A DNA stretch of 64,000 nucleotides from Pseudoalteromonas rhizosphaerae (GTDB lineage Bacteria > Pseudomonadota > Gammaproteobacteria > Enterobacterales > Alteromonadaceae): contig NZ_CABVLM010000002.1 of assembly GCF_902498845.1 (NCBI RefSeq), positions 124,001 to 188,000 of the forward strand, written 5' to 3'. The notes under the pieces are model-generated. The model was not told the origin of the DNA, searched no databases, and was given only the letters and a program-made list of their open reading frames with translations. Position 1 is the stretch's first letter. The number at the start of each line of letters is the position of its first letter. The translations under genes and the position numbers were made by a program. Positions 20,407 through 32,876 of the stretch are shown piece after piece.

Positions 20407-21423
20407 ATGATGATCCTTCGCCCAATCCAGCAATGTGATTACCCAGCTTTATTGAAAATTGCCCACGAATCAGGACATGGTTTTACCTCTTTACCTAATA
20501 ACGAAGAGTTATTACAAAAGAAGATAGCTCATTCAATAAGCTCATTCGCAAAAAGTGCATCTCATCCGGGTGATGAAGGTTACTTGTTTGTTCTTGAAGA
20601 TAGCGAAACAGGTGAAGTAGTCGGTACCTCAGCAATTGAAGCTGCGGTTGGTTTAGATGATGCGTTTTATCACTATCATTTAAGTAAAGCGATTCATTCA
20701 TCTCGTACATTGAATGTTTATAAAGCGGTTGATATTTTAACCTTGTGTAATGATTACACTGGAGCAACTGAGCTTTGTACGCTGTTTTTAAAAGATGGTT
20801 ACCGTAAAAATAATAACGGTAAGCTGCTTTCAAAAGCACGTTTTATGTTTATCAAGCAGCACCAAGAACGCTTTGCTGAAACCGTAATTGCAGAAATGCG
20901 CGGTGTTTCTAACGAACACGGCAGTAGTCCATTTTGGCAATGGTTAGAAGAACACTTTTTCTCGATGGATTTTCCAACAGCTGATTACTTAACCGGTATT
21001 GGCCAAAAAGTGTTTATTGCTGAACTAATGCCAAAGTACCCAATTTACGTCAACTTATTAAGTAAAGAGGCGCAAGCCGTGATCGGCAAGGTGCACAATA
21101 ATACGCGCCCTGCGATTGAACTACTGAAAAAAGAAGGCTTCACCTTTAATGGCTACGTTGACATTTTTGATGCTGGCCCAACGGTAGAAGCAAAAGTAGA
21201 TAATATTGCAACTATTCGTAATGCCAAAAACTTTACCGTAAAAATCGGTGAAAACAGCGGCGAGACGGCTATCATGCTAGCGAATGACAAACTCAATGAT
21301 TTTAGAGCAACCGTTGCACAACTAAACCTTGATGAAACAAGCTCTGAGTTGACTTTGCCACAGGCAATGGCCGATGCACTGCACTTACAAGCTGGCGATA
21401 TAGTTACCGCAACACGTATATAA
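20407..21423 (+). CDS. astA: Arginine N-succinyltransferase
   Basis: A 338-residue AstA that transfers succinyl from succinyl-CoA to L-arginine, the first step of the arginine succinyltransferase pathway. The N-terminus MMILRPIQQCDYPAL and the GFTSLP motif match the family, and the length is as usual (about 340-344). It lies 88 nt after argD/astC and 15 nt before astD, on the same strand. astB and astE are not in this window. Confidence 0.95.
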   Translation: MMILRPIQQCDYPALLKIAHESGHGFTSLPNNEELLQKKIAHSISSFAKSASHPGDEGYLFVLEDSETGEVVGTSAIEAAVGLDDAFYHYHLSKAIHSSRTLNVYKAVDILTLCNDYTGATELCTLFLKDGYRKNNNGKLLSKARFMFIKQHQERFAETVIAEMRGVSNEHGSSPFWQWLEEHFFSMDFPTADYLTGIGQKVFIAELMPKYPIYVNLLSKEAQAVIGKVHNNTRPAIELLKKEGFTFNGYVDIFDAGPTVEAKVDNIATIRNAKNFTVKIGENSGETAIMLANDKLNDFRATVAQLNLDETSSELTLPQAMADALHLQAGDIVTATRI

Positions 21424-22908
<1,485 letters not shown>

Positions 22909-22938
22909 TCGATTTTGGTCAAATAGTAATAAATAACT

Positions 22939-22964
22939 AAAAAAGCAGCCAAGGCTGCTTTTTT
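22939..22964 (+). terminator. Intrinsic terminator after astD
   Basis: A 12-bp stem (22939-22950 with 22953-22964) with a G+C-rich core and a T-run, 31 nt after the astD stop. Confidence 0.9.
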
Positions 22965-23048
22965 TGTATTGGTTAATGCTCAAAGGTAGCAATTAAAAGC
23001 GCTTTCTGCTTAAATCAATACAGTCGTTTTAATTAGGTGTGGATAATT

Positions 23049-23396
23049 ATGGTTTTAGATAGGCAAGGATATGATGACCTCATCATGTATCTTACTCAAA
23101 ATTTAGCATTATTTGAGAAGTCCGGCGAAATAAAACCAGGCGCTCCTACTATTATGGAGCTAATAGAAGATGATATTGCTGAAAATGTTATGTTGTTATG
23201 CCAGCAACACACAGAGCTTTCTACTGAACAACGTAGTCAAATCGTGCGTGAAGTAGATGGCATTGTATACGACTTACAAGAAGTCCTCAGCAGCGTCACC
23301 AGTAATCAAGTGACAATAGAGCAACATGCATTTATCGATGAATTTGCCGCATTGGTAAAAAACCTCTTTGATAGCGCAGTTGTCGAAAGTGCCTGA
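23049..23396 (+). CDS. DUF3802-like small protein
   Basis: A 115-residue acidic, helical protein that I place, from memory, in the DUF3802 family of marine gammaproteobacteria. There is no signal peptide, membrane segment or catalytic motif. I chose the ATG at 23049 (MVLDRQGYDD) over GTG at 23037, because conserved-looking sequence begins there; AGG lies about 10 nt upstream. It stands alone between the astD terminator and an OsmC-like gene. Function unknown. Confidence 0.65.
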   Translation: MVLDRQGYDDLIMYLTQNLALFEKSGEIKPGAPTIMELIEDDIAENVMLLCQQHTELSTEQRSQIVREVDGIVYDLQEVLSSVTSNQVTIEQHAFIDEFAALVKNLFDSAVVESA

Positions 23397-23470
23397 ATAC
23401 ATCGTTTTTAATTTGCAACTGCGTGTGACTTCCTTACAATCAAGGAAATAACTTCTTTGAGAGTAATAAA

Positions 23471-23884
23471 ATGCAAGCGAATGTGAAATGGGTTGAAGGC
23501 GATACTTTTTTAGGGCGTTCTAATTCTGGCCACAATGTTGTGTTTGATGCTGGTAGCGATAGCGCCGCACCAAGCCCAATGGAAATGGTATTAATGTCAG
23601 TTGGCTGCTGTTCATCGGTTGATGTAGTCAGTATTCTAAAAAAAGCTAAACAACAGTTTTCAGATGTGCAAGTGCAATTGAGTGCTGAACGCGCAGAGTC
23701 CGCTCCGCGAGTATTCACTAAGATTAACTTACACTTTGTTGTGACTGGCGATAACGTTTCAGAAAAGCACCTTGCGCGTGCCGTTCAACTATCTGCAGAG
23801 AAGTATTGTTCAGTAGCATTAATGCTTGATAAAACAGTAGAAATTACCCACACACACGAAGTTATACAAGAACAGGGAAAATAA
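23471..23884 (+). CDS. OsmC family protein (YhfA-like)
   Basis: A 137-residue OsmC/Ohr-fold protein. The OsmC signature PSPMEMVLMSVGCCSSVDVV, with adjacent cysteines, lies at about residues 36-55; the C-terminal half has the beta-sheet and EKYCSVALML segment containing another cysteine. The family reduces organic hydroperoxides, but YhfA-type members are poorly characterised, so the substrate is open. It precedes speD by 88 nt. Confidence 0.85.
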   Translation: MQANVKWVEGDTFLGRSNSGHNVVFDAGSDSAAPSPMEMVLMSVGCCSSVDVVSILKKAKQQFSDVQVQLSAERAESAPRVFTKINLHFVVTGDNVSEKHLARAVQLSAEKYCSVALMLDKTVEITHTHEVIQEQGK

Positions 23885-23972
23885 CGCTTTTTCCTGAGGT
23901 GAAATTCGTATAAAATCCGCGAACTTTTCATTCTGCTCTGGCAGATTTCACTTGTTTATAGGTTGGTTTATC

Positions 23973-24785
23973 ATGAACAAACCCTTCGATAAAATTAAAC
24001 TTCATGGCTTTAATAACTTAACCAAAAGTTTAAGCTTTAGTATTTACGATATTTGCTATGCAAAGACTGAGCAACAACGTAAAGAATATATTGAATATAT
24101 CGACGAACAGTACAGTGCTGATCGACTAACCGATATTTTAGGTGAAGTAGTAGACATTATCGGTGCGAATATTTTAAATGTTTCGCGTCAAGATTACGAT
24201 CCTCAAGGTGCTAGTGTAACAATTCTGATCTCAGAAGAGCCAATTGAGCAGCAGCAAACTTATGAAGTTGATGAAGCACCAGGACCATTACCTGAAACAG
24301 TTGTTGCTCATTTAGATAAAAGCCACATCTGCGTTCATACCTATCCTGAAGCTCACCCTGATGATGGTATTTGTACTTTCCGTGCCGATATCGAAGTATC
24401 AACCTGTGGCATTATTTCGCCATTAAAAGCGTTAAACTTCCTAATTCATAGCTTAGAGTCAGATGTTGTAACAATTGACTACCGAGTGCGTGGTTTTACC
24501 CGTGACGTAGATGGTGTTAAGCACTATATCGATCATGCGATCAACTCAATTCAAAACTACATGACCGAAGATACCAAAGAAGCGTACCAAATGATGGACG
24601 TGAATGTGTATCAAGAAAACTTGTTCCACACTAAGATGATGCTAAAAGAAACAGACCTAAATACTTATTTATTTGGTGTTACTACGAGTGATTTATCTGA
24701 AGACGAAGAAGAAGCAATTCGTTCTAAATTAACACGTGAAATGCAAGAAATCTTTTACGGCCGTAACCTGCCGGAAGCAGAATAA
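23973..24785 (+). CDS. speD: S-adenosylmethionine decarboxylase proenzyme
   Basis: A 270-residue SpeD of the long E. coli class, which decarboxylates SAM to supply the aminopropyl group for spermidine. The proenzyme self-cleaves before S117 in [12 protein letters not shown], converting that serine to the pyruvoyl cofactor. The ATG at 23973 gives [20 protein letters not shown], matching the family start. Unusually, spermidine synthase (speE) is not adjacent. A very strong terminator follows 22 nt after the stop. Confidence 0.95.
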   Translation: MNKPFDKIKLHGFNNLTKSLSFSIYDICYAKTEQQRKEYIEYIDEQYSADRLTDILGEVVDIIGANILNVSRQDYDPQGASVTILISEEPIEQQQTYEVDEAPGPLPETVVAHLDKSHICVHTYPEAHPDDGICTFRADIEVSTCGIISPLKALNFLIHSLESDVVTIDYRVRGFTRDVDGVKHYIDHAINSIQNYMTEDTKEAYQMMDVNVYQENLFHTKMMLKETDLNTYLFGVTTSDLSEDEEEAIRSKLTREMQEIFYGRNLPEAE

Positions 24786-24807
24786 ACTCACTTAATTAGT
24801 AAGTTTT

Positions 24808-24845
24808 AAAAAACGGCGCGCAATGTAAATTGCGCGCCGTTTTTT
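24808..24845 (+). terminator. Intrinsic terminator after speD
   Basis: A perfect 17-bp stem (24808-24824 with 24829-24845) with a GC-only octamer core, a 4-nt loop and a T-run. Confidence 0.93.
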
Positions 24846-25005
24846 ATTAAAGTTGCTAAATGCAGCAACAAAAGCAAACGAAAAGACCATCCTTCCTAAG
24901 TATACCTCCTAAATTAGCCTGAAAATGTTGGTGACGACATTCCTTGACGCTAGCAGCTGTGGCTAATAGTCTAAGTAAACAGCCCGTCTTCTATTATGGA
25001 TCAAT

Positions 25006-26496
25006 ATGCAGAATCAAGGCCTAGCACAGCAACTATTTTTGGCAAAGCAGGTGAGGGAGCACGAAGCAAAAGCAGCGACCTTGGCAGGCGTTAGCATGTT
25101 CACTTTGATGGAGCGCGCAGGGCATGCGGTATTCTCGCAGTGTATCGAGCATTTTCCGAATGCTCAGCGCTACTTTATTCTGGTCGGTTATGGTAATAAT
25201 GCGGGCGATGGCTATATTGTGGCAAGCCTTGCCAAGCAAGCCGGTAAGGAAGTCATTGTACTTGCAGCCGATACCAGTAGACATCTCACCGGGGATGCGC
25301 TTACAGCTCAGCAACGTTGGCAAGCATTGGGGGGCGAAGTTGAAAGTTACACGCAAGGTCGCCTCAATAATGCCGATATTATTATTGATGGTTTGTTAGG
25401 TACCGGAATTAATAGTCAAGTTCGTCGGCCATTTTTATCGATGATTGAAGATGCCAACGCGCAACCTAGCGCAATAGTGGCAATTGATTTACCTTCAGGC
25501 ATAGACGCCGACACCGGGCAGCCACTTGGCATCGCTATTCAGGCTACTATTACCGTTACTTTTGTGGGGATTAAACAAGGCTTAGTAACCGGTGCCGGGC
25601 GAAGTGCTGCAGGAAAAATCATTTTTAATGATTTAGGGATCGCAGAATCATTTACCAAGTTAGTGGATGCTAGCGCAACACTTATCAATATCACTAGTTT
25701 TAAACCACTTGCTGCACGAAGTCGCAATAGCCATAAAGGGAACCACGGCAAGTTGTTATGCGTCGGTGGGAATCAAGGTACTAGCGGGGCCATTCGTTTA
25801 TCAAGTGAAGCAGCACTTCGTACAGGCGCTGCAATGGTGCGTGTTTATACTCATCAAAGCAGTGTACAAGTCGTTAGTAGTGGTCGCCCTGAATTAATGG
25901 TCAGTTGCGACAGTTTATCCGCAGCCCTTGCATGGGCAAATTGTGTCATTATTGGTCCAGGTCTTGGTCAGGATAGTTGGGCGCAAATCGCATTTGAGCA
26001 GGTTATACAATATTGCTTAGCAAATAATTTACCATTAGTTATTGATGCTGATGGCTTAAATTTGTTGGCTAAGCATGCTTTAGAGTATCGCCTTAAAAAT
26101 TGCATAATAACCCCGCATGCTGGTGAAGCCTCACGGCTAATGAAAGTTTCAATTGCTGAGATTGAAGCAAATCGCTTTCAATCTGCTACGGATTTAGCTA
26201 AACGTTATACCAGTACCAGTGTGCTGAAAGGCGCGGGTAGCCTGATCGCCAACGGGCAGCAAACTTGGTTGTGCGAAAATGGTAATCCAGCGCTTGCCGT
26301 TGGTGGCAGTGGTGATGTGCTTACCGGCATCATAGGTGCGTTACTTGCTCAAGGTTTCGCTGTTGATCAAGCCGCATGTTACGGTGTGACATTGCACGCT
26401 AAAGCAGCCGATATTTTGGCAGAACGCGAAGGGGAGCGCGGCATGTTGCCAAGTGATTTATTTGCTATTGTTAGGCAGCTCATTAATGGTAAATAG
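25006..26496 (+). CDS. nnr: Bifunctional NAD(P)HX epimerase/dehydratase
   Basis: A 496-residue two-domain repair enzyme. The N-terminal YjeF_N domain (about 1-215, with VGYGNNAGDGYIVA) epimerises damaged NAD(P)H hydrates; the C-terminal carbohydrate-kinase-like domain (about 230-496, with GGSGDVLTGIIGALLAQG) dehydrates them using ADP. In E. coli it directly precedes tsaE; here tsaE is 11 kb away, so the gene has been separated from that superoperon. It stands between the speD terminator and a chemoreceptor gene. Confidence 0.95.
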   Translation: MQNQGLAQQLFLAKQVREHEAKAATLAGVSMFTLMERAGHAVFSQCIEHFPNAQRYFILVGYGNNAGDGYIVASLAKQAGKEVIVLAADTSRHLTGDALTAQQRWQALGGEVESYTQGRLNNADIIIDGLLGTGINSQVRRPFLSMIEDANAQPSAIVAIDLPSGIDADTGQPLGIAIQATITVTFVGIKQGLVTGAGRSAAGKIIFNDLGIAESFTKLVDASATLINITSFKPLAARSRNSHKGNHGKLLCVGGNQGTSGAIRLSSEAALRTGAAMVRVYTHQSSVQVVSSGRPELMVSCDSLSAALAWANCVIIGPGLGQDSWAQIAFEQVIQYCLANNLPLVIDADGLNLLAKHALEYRLKNCIITPHAGEASRLMKVSIAEIEANRFQSATDLAKRYTSTSVLKGAGSLIANGQQTWLCENGNPALAVGGSGDVLTGIIGALLAQGFAVDQAACYGVTLHAKAADILAEREGERGMLPSDLFAIVRQLINGK

Positions 26497-26608
26497 CGGT
26501 TAAATATACTTTTTGGTCACTATTTTTAGGAACTCGTTTTGCTAAATACAGCACAGTCCCTATACTCTAATTTGCGCGGCTATTATTTACTACTGAGGTA
26601 AAAAGAAG

Positions 26609-28576
26609 ATGTTGATACAAAAAAAAATGTACCTAGGGAGTTTTCTGCTGCTGTTGTTTGCTTTAATTATTCTGTCAGGAATAATGCAGCTAGTTGTTAC
26701 GCCAATCATTAAAAATGACGCTATATCCAGCGCAAAATTACAAGCAAAGGTGATCGGCGAATCGTTAGCAAAAGATTTAGCTAAAAGTGCCACCTTAACG
26801 CAAAGCTTAGCCGTGGTAGCCGAGACTTTGCCATTGCAGCAAGCGGCCTTTATTGAAAATATTGCTCCTTTGATTGCAAGTGGCAAAGGTATTGCGGGTG
26901 GTGGTATTTGGCCTGAGCCGAATAAAATGCTGCCTTCAGCAGCAAAGGCATCTCTTTTCTGGGCGAAAACAGGTAATGGCCAATATAAACTTTTAGATGA
27001 TTATAACCAGCCCGACAGCAGCGCGTATCAACAAGAAACCTGGTATAAAAATGCCATTAACGCTAATCGGGGTGAGTGCGTTTGGTCCGAAGCTTATGTA
27101 GACACGGTATCGAATGTACCGATGGTTACCTGTTCCGTGAAAATAATCCGTGATAACCAATTTTGGGGGGTTGCCACTTTAGACGTTGAACTGGCATCTA
27201 TCGAAAGCTCATTGATCGCAGAGAACAATGCTACGGGCACCTATAACTTTATTTTAGATAGCGCCGAGCAACTGGTATCGATTCCATCGATACGCAATAC
27301 TAATTTAGCAATGATGAGCCTTACTCAGGTTGCCAGTAAAGACAGTAGCTTAAAGCCGTTGGTCAGCGCCTTGCAAAACAGTAATACAACTGTTGCTGAA
27401 TTTGCCAGTGGTGTGGTTAATAATGACGAATCTATTTTAGTAACTTACTCATTGGCAGAGCAAAATTGGCGCTCCGGGGTTATTATTCCTGCCGCAATTG
27501 CCAAGAAAACCGTTAACACCCTCACTTATTATTTATACAGTTCATTTATCGCCCTTATTCTCGCTTTTGTATCAGTATTACTGATTTTTGGTAATCGCCT
27601 GGTGCAGCAAATTAACACCACCACAGAGCAAGTTAGAATGTTGGTGCAAGGTCGCACGAATTCAAAACTGGCGGTGCGCGGAAGTGATGAAATGAGCCAC
27701 TTATGCGAAGCGATTAATGATTATGGCGATCATCTGATTAAGATTTTAGAACAGATCCAAGCAGAAGCCGCTGCGGTTAAAAACAACGCTGAAGCGATGG
27801 ATACCTTAAGTAATAACAGCCAAATTCGTACCCAAGAGTTGATGGAAGAAAACAACATGTTGGCTGAGGCAATTCATGAAATGTCGATAGCAGCCTCATC
27901 AGCCTCACAAGATGTTTTGAGCGTTGCAGATATTACTACGCAATCAGCTGATTTAGTGAATTCTGGTTTTGATGTTATTGAGAAGAATGCCGAATCAATC
28001 CAGTTATTATTTGATAAATTAACGGAATCATCAGATGCCATTTCACGGATTGCACAAGACTCAAAACAAGTGGGCTCGGTGCTTGATGTGATCATGAATA
28101 TTTCAGAACAAACTAATCTACTTGCGCTTAATGCTGCCATTGAAGCCGCTCGAGCAGGTGAATCAGGACGTGGTTTCGCGGTAGTGGCTGATGAAGTTAG
28201 AACCTTGGCACATCGTACTCAGCAATCGGCTGGCGAGATTGAAACCATGATCAGCCAATTGCAAGAAGCCGCTAGTCGAGGGGTTAACGTTATTGGGCAA
28301 TGCCGTGAATACTCTGAAGTAGTGAACGAGCGCTCAGCAACAACACGTGCACAGTATGAAAGTATTGTTACCGCGTTTAATGATATTAAAGAGCGTTCAT
28401 CAAGCATTGCCGTAGCGACTGAAGAGCAATCACAGGTAACCGAAAATGTGAAAAACTTGGCAGAGCGAATTCGTGAGATCTCTGTGCAAAATGCCAGTGA
28501 TGCTGAAGAATTTCGTAGCGTCAGCAAAGATTCAAATAGCCAAGCACAGCGTTTATATCAAATTAGTCAGCAATAA
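26609..28576 (+). CDS. Methyl-accepting chemotaxis protein
   Basis: A 655-residue transmembrane chemoreceptor. TM1 is at about residues 9-31, followed by a periplasmic sensor of about 270 residues that looks like a Cache domain (WYKNAINANRGE and WSEAYVDTVS segments), TM2 at about 302-326, a HAMP domain, and a coiled-coil signalling domain. The conserved hairpin tip EQTNLLALNAAIEAARAG contacts CheA and CheW. The C-terminus ends in LYQISQQ, without the NWETF-type CheR/CheB tether. The ligand is unknown. Confidence 0.93.
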   Translation: MLIQKKMYLGSFLLLLFALIILSGIMQLVVTPIIKNDAISSAKLQAKVIGESLAKDLAKSATLTQSLAVVAETLPLQQAAFIENIAPLIASGKGIAGGGIWPEPNKMLPSAAKASLFWAKTGNGQYKLLDDYNQPDSSAYQQETWYKNAINANRGECVWSEAYVDTVSNVPMVTCSVKIIRDNQFWGVATLDVELASIESSLIAENNATGTYNFILDSAEQLVSIPSIRNTNLAMMSLTQVASKDSSLKPLVSALQNSNTTVAEFASGVVNNDESILVTYSLAEQNWRSGVIIPAAIAKKTVNTLTYYLYSSFIALILAFVSVLLIFGNRLVQQINTTTEQVRMLVQGRTNSKLAVRGSDEMSHLCEAINDYGDHLIKILEQIQAEAAAVKNNAEAMDTLSNNSQIRTQELMEENNMLAEAIHEMSIAASSASQDVLSVADITTQSADLVNSGFDVIEKNAESIQLLFDKLTESSDAISRIAQDSKQVGSVLDVIMNISEQTNLLALNAAIEAARAGESGRGFAVVADEVRTLAHRTQQSAGEIETMISQLQEAASRGVNVIGQCREYSEVVNERSATTRAQYESIVTAFNDIKERSSSIAVATEEQSQVTENVKNLAERIREISVQNASDAEEFRSVSKDSNSQAQRLYQISQQ

Positions 28577-28600
28577 TGTGATTCATTGATAGTGTTTTTC

Positions 28601-28635
28601 AAGCATCGTTAGCTGAGAATCTCAGCGCGATGCTT
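28601..28635. other. Hairpin between convergent genes
   Basis: An interrupted stem: 28601-28608 pairs with 28628-28635 and 28612-28617 with 28621-28626. It overlaps the last codons of the leftward small membrane protein gene. It lacks a T-run on either strand, so it may act as a transcript-end stabiliser. Confidence 0.4.
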
Positions 28636-28906
28636 CACCTTCGTCCTCTTCTGGTGGATCGCCGGAGTCTTCTTTGCGTTTACGTTGCTCTTGTTTGGCT
28701 TTTTGTACATTCTCAAATTGCGGGGGTGGAATAGGGAATAACGAAATAAGCGGAAAGAACGACAAAAATAAAAAAGCCCCTCGTGACATGGTTTTACCCC
28801 ACACAACTATTTTTACCATTGACCACAATATCACCAGTAACAATAACGTCACTACACCAAGGTGAACTAATAATGTTTCAATGCTAACTTTGTTTAATAA
28901 ATCCAT
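28622..28906 (-). CDS. Small membrane protein, unknown function
   Basis: A 94-residue protein not recognised as a known family. It has two predicted membrane segments (about 12-34 and 43-60) and a strongly charged, proline-containing tail (KAKQEQRKRKEDSG, then PPEEDEGEASR). This pattern of hydrophobic and charged blocks argues that it is real rather than chance. No good ribosome binding site precedes the ATG. It converges on the chemoreceptor gene, 45 nt between stops. Confidence 0.6.
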   Translation of the reverse strand: MDLLNKVSIETLLVHLGVVTLLLLVILWSMVKIVVWGKTMSRGAFLFLSFFPLISLFPIPPPQFENVQKAKQEQRKRKEDSGDPPEEDEGEASR

Positions 28907-29037
28907 TTGTTTTTAATATGGTTACTAATAGTTAGTTAATGAGGGTTAATTGAACAATATCAAGTCAACCAGAGGTTCCATATTAAGCGCCAGTAGGTTG
29001 TGATTTATCGCGATTAGTGACCTCTCACAGACTGCTT

Positions 29038-29436
29038 TTAATTTAATTGTAGTAAGTCCCATTTATTACCATACAAATCTTCAAATACCACAACGGTGCC
29101 GTATTCTTCTACGCGGGGCTGTTCATTAAAGTTAACGCCATTTTTTTGCATTAATTCATAATCTCGCCAAAAGTCATTGGTATGTAAAAATAAAAACACT
29201 CGGCCCCCAGTTTGGTTGCCCACAGCCTCTAACTGCTGTTGAGTACTTGCTTGTGCGAGTAATAAATTAGTGCCATTAGAGTTAGGTGGTGATACTAATA
29301 CCCAGCGTTTGCCATTACCCTGATCAGTATCTTCGATTAAATCAAACCCCAGTTTTTGAGTGTAAAATGCAATCGCATCATCATAATTCCCTACAACTAA
29401 TGCCATGCTACCTATATGCTGTTTTATGTTTGTCAT
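29038..29436 (-). CDS. VOC family (glyoxalase-like) protein
   Basis: A 132-residue vicinal-oxygen-chelate protein with two beta-alpha-beta-beta-beta halves. The start IGSMALVVGNYDDAIAFYTQKLGF and the end VVFEDLYGNKWDLLQ are typical. Metal-ligand candidates are the N-terminal His and the glutamate in VVFEDLYG. The substrate (glyoxalase, resistance or dioxygenase type) cannot be told. A ribosome binding site-like AGGTAGGAC lies just before the ATG. Confidence 0.85.
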   Translation of the reverse strand: MTNIKQHIGSMALVVGNYDDAIAFYTQKLGFDLIEDTDQGNGKRWVLVSPPNSNGTNLLLAQASTQQQLEAVGNQTGGRVFLFLHTNDFWRDYELMQKNGVNFNEQPRVEEYGTVVVFEDLYGNKWDLLQLN

Positions 29437-29516
29437 TGTCCTACCTTGAAATAATGCAGTGCTTAAAGATGCTTTTTAGCATATAAGAAAATATAACCCG
29501 AGGACAAAAGACTGGT

Positions 29517-29594
29517 ACGTTAAGTGCGGTGCTAGATTTATCCGTAGGTCTGACTTCAGTCAGAAAGCTTTTCCCGATAAATCTGGACTTACGT
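29517..29594. repeat. REP-like palindromic intergenic repeat
   Basis: A long imperfect hairpin: ends 29517-29525 and 29587-29594, middle stem 29534-29542 with 29576-29584 (perfect 9 bp), and an inner perfect hairpin 29549-29554 with 29559-29564 around TTCA. It is non-coding and resembles the short dispersed palindromes common in Alteromonadales intergenic regions. Confidence 0.5.
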
Positions 29595-29634
29595 GTGGCT
29601 GGCGCTAGGTTTTAAACTTATTATCTTTAAAAAC

Positions 29635-29658
29635 AAAACCCAGCTTTCACTGGGTTTT
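29635..29658 (-). terminator. Terminator after rnk
   Basis: A 9-bp stem (29635-29643 with 29650-29658) lying 15 nt past the rnk stop; on the minus strand it ends in a T-rich tract. Confidence 0.75.
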
Positions 29659-29672
29659 TAATAACATAAATA

Positions 29673-30086
29673 TTATCGATGTAACTCACCGGCTCGTTCT
29701 GGCTGATAAGTGATTGCTTTTATTTTTACTTTTATGAGACCGCCACTTGGTTTTGGCCATTCAATTTCATCGCCTTGCGATAGACCAAGTAGGGCGCTAC
29801 CTACTGGTGCTAAAATTGATATTTTATCAGCACTTGCATCAGCATTTTTTGGATACACTAAGGTCTTAGTGAATTCTTCTTGGGTCGATTCAACGATAAA
29901 GTTTACCGTTGAGTTCATAGTAACCACTGTCGAAGGCACATCTTTTGGCTCAACGATTGTTGCGCGGCCAAGTTCAGCTTCAAGTTCTTTTTCGCCAGCA
30001 AAGCTTCCTGCTGGTAATGATTCCATTAAATCATACAATCTATCAGCATCGAGTGACGAGATGATCAGTTCAGGCTTTTTATTCAT
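29673..30086 (-). CDS. rnk: Regulator of nucleoside diphosphate kinase (Rnk)
   Basis: A 137-residue GreA/GreB-related protein that binds RNA polymerase and in E. coli and Pseudomonas influences nucleoside diphosphate kinase levels. A short N-terminal helical hairpin precedes a C-terminal FKBP-like GreA_GreB domain (about 50-125) with ILAPVGSALLGLSQGDEIEW. It lacks the long Gre coiled coil. It is transcribed alone, leftward, downstream of groL but beyond the groL terminator. Confidence 0.92.
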   Translation of the reverse strand: MNKKPELIISSLDADRLYDLMESLPAGSFAGEKELEAELGRATIVEPKDVPSTVVTMNSTVNFIVESTQEEFTKTLVYPKNADASADKISILAPVGSALLGLSQGDEIEWPKPSGGLIKVKIKAITYQPERAGELHR

Positions 30087-30211
30087 CTTAATATCCTTAA
30101 TTATGGCTTATAAATAAAATTAACTCTGAGTATGGTTTTGGCATACAGTTAAAAAGCACTGCAATACGCTGGAGTCATTTTATTTGCTACTTTATCGTTG
30201 CTCTTAAAGCT

Positions 30212-30237
30212 AAAAACCCAGCCGAAGCTGGGTTTTT
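30212..30237 (-). terminator. Intrinsic terminator after groL
   Basis: An 11-bp perfect stem (30212-30222 with 30227-30237) with a CGAA/TTCG tetraloop and T-run on the minus strand, 27 nt past the groL stop. Confidence 0.9.
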
Positions 30238-30264
30238 ATTTTAGCTAGATGGTTAGGAGATGAA

Positions 30265-31941
<1,677 letters not shown>

Positions 31942-31958
31942 TTAAACGAAAAGTAGCT

Positions 31959-32246
31959 TTAGCCTACAATGCCTAAAATATTGTCTTCACGCATGATCAG
32001 GTACTCTTGACCTTCGATCTTTTCAGCTTTTTCAACATATGAGCCGAATAACACAGTGTCACCGACTTTAACTTCTAATGCTCTCACATCACCGTTATCT
32101 AGAGTACGGCCATTACCCACTGCAACAACTTTACCGCGGGTTGATTTCTCAGCCGCAGAACCAGTTAATACAATACCGCCAGCAGATTTGGTTTCTTCTT
32201 CTAGGCGCTCAACGATCACGCGATCATGTAAAGGACGAATGTTCAT
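31959..32246 (-). CDS. groS: Co-chaperonin GroES
   Basis: A 95-residue GroES that caps the GroEL ring. [14 protein letters not shown] and the mobile loop (residues about 17-32, [10 protein letters not shown]) are present. I chose the ATG at 32246, which has a strong AGGAG ribosome binding site; an upstream in-frame start would add 22 residues not found in the family. Confidence 0.98.
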   Translation of the reverse strand: MNIRPLHDRVIVERLEEETKSAGGIVLTGSAAEKSTRGKVVAVGNGRTLDNGDVRALEVKVGDTVLFGSYVEKAEKIEGQEYLIMREDNILGIVG

Positions 32247-32353
32247 TTTATTTAGTTCTCCTAACAGTTTCTGAACAGGACAGAAAAAAGCTTTATATGT
32301 ACCAGTTTGCATTAAACCCTGTGGTTCAAGGCAATTGATTTAGTTGTACTCAG

Positions 32354-32381
32354 TAATGGGGGTATTGCTTCAAAACCCAAG
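32354..32381 (-). promoter_or_regulatory. Possible heat-shock sigma32 promoter of groSL
   Basis: On the minus strand, CTTGGGT (32381-32375) and CCCCATTA (32361-32354) are 13 nt apart. The -10 matches sigma32 consensus CCCCATnT at seven of eight positions; the -35 matches CTTGAAA weakly. It is about 110 nt upstream of groS, where a heat-shock promoter is expected. Confidence 0.45.
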
Positions 32382-32399
32382 TGATAAAAATTAAAATTT

Positions 32400-32876
32400 T
32401 TAATCTTTTCTCTCGTACTCACCATCAATAGTGGTCGGCTCGCTCATTTTGCGAGGTTCTGGCTCTGAATGGGTGTGCTGATTAAATGCTGTTGGACCTT
32501 GTTGCATGCCTGCACTCATACGCACCGTTGCTTGACTAGCAAGGCCTGCAGCTAGTTTATTGCGAATGGCCGGGGTCAATAATAAAAAACCGAATACGTC
32601 GGTCATAATGCCTGGAGTTAGCAATAATATGCCGGCGATAATCACACATAAACCGGTAAATAATTCATTGGCTGGCATTTGCCCTTGCGCCATTTGTGTT
32701 TGCACATTTTGCAGTGCGCCCATACCTTGTGTTCTAACTAATTTTGCGCCGAATATTGCGGTTACAATAACCAGTGCAATAGTGGCGAATCCACCAATTA
32801 CATCAGCTACTTGAATTAACAACGCAATTTCAATAATTGGCACGAGAATAAATAATAAAAACAAAAATCTAAACAT
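32400..32876 (-). CDS. fxsA: FxsA family cytoplasmic membrane protein
   Basis: A 158-residue FxsA-like inner-membrane protein, named for suppression of F-plasmid exclusion of phage T7. Membrane segments lie at about 2-22, 28-46 and 70-98, then a soluble tail rich in Met, Pro and Glu. I chose the ATG at 32876 (MFRFLFLLFILVP) because the family begins there; the longer reading adds 24 non-conserved residues. fxsA beside groS is the conserved gammaproteobacterial order. Confidence 0.88.
   Translation of the reverse strand: MFRFLFLLFILVPIIEIALLIQVADVIGGFATIALVIVTAIFGAKLVRTQGMGALQNVQTQMAQGQMPANELFTGLCVIIAGILLLTPGIMTDVFGFLLLTPAIRNKLAAGLASQATVRMSAGMQQGPTAFNQHTHSEPEPRKMSEPTTIDGEYERKD

Noticed and set aside
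20495..20839. 114-codon frame antisense to astA
   Set aside because: It is a shadow of a well-supported gene and shows no domain.
24940..24975. TTGACG promoter before nnr
   Set aside because: The -35 looks good but no acceptable -10 lies at the right distance.
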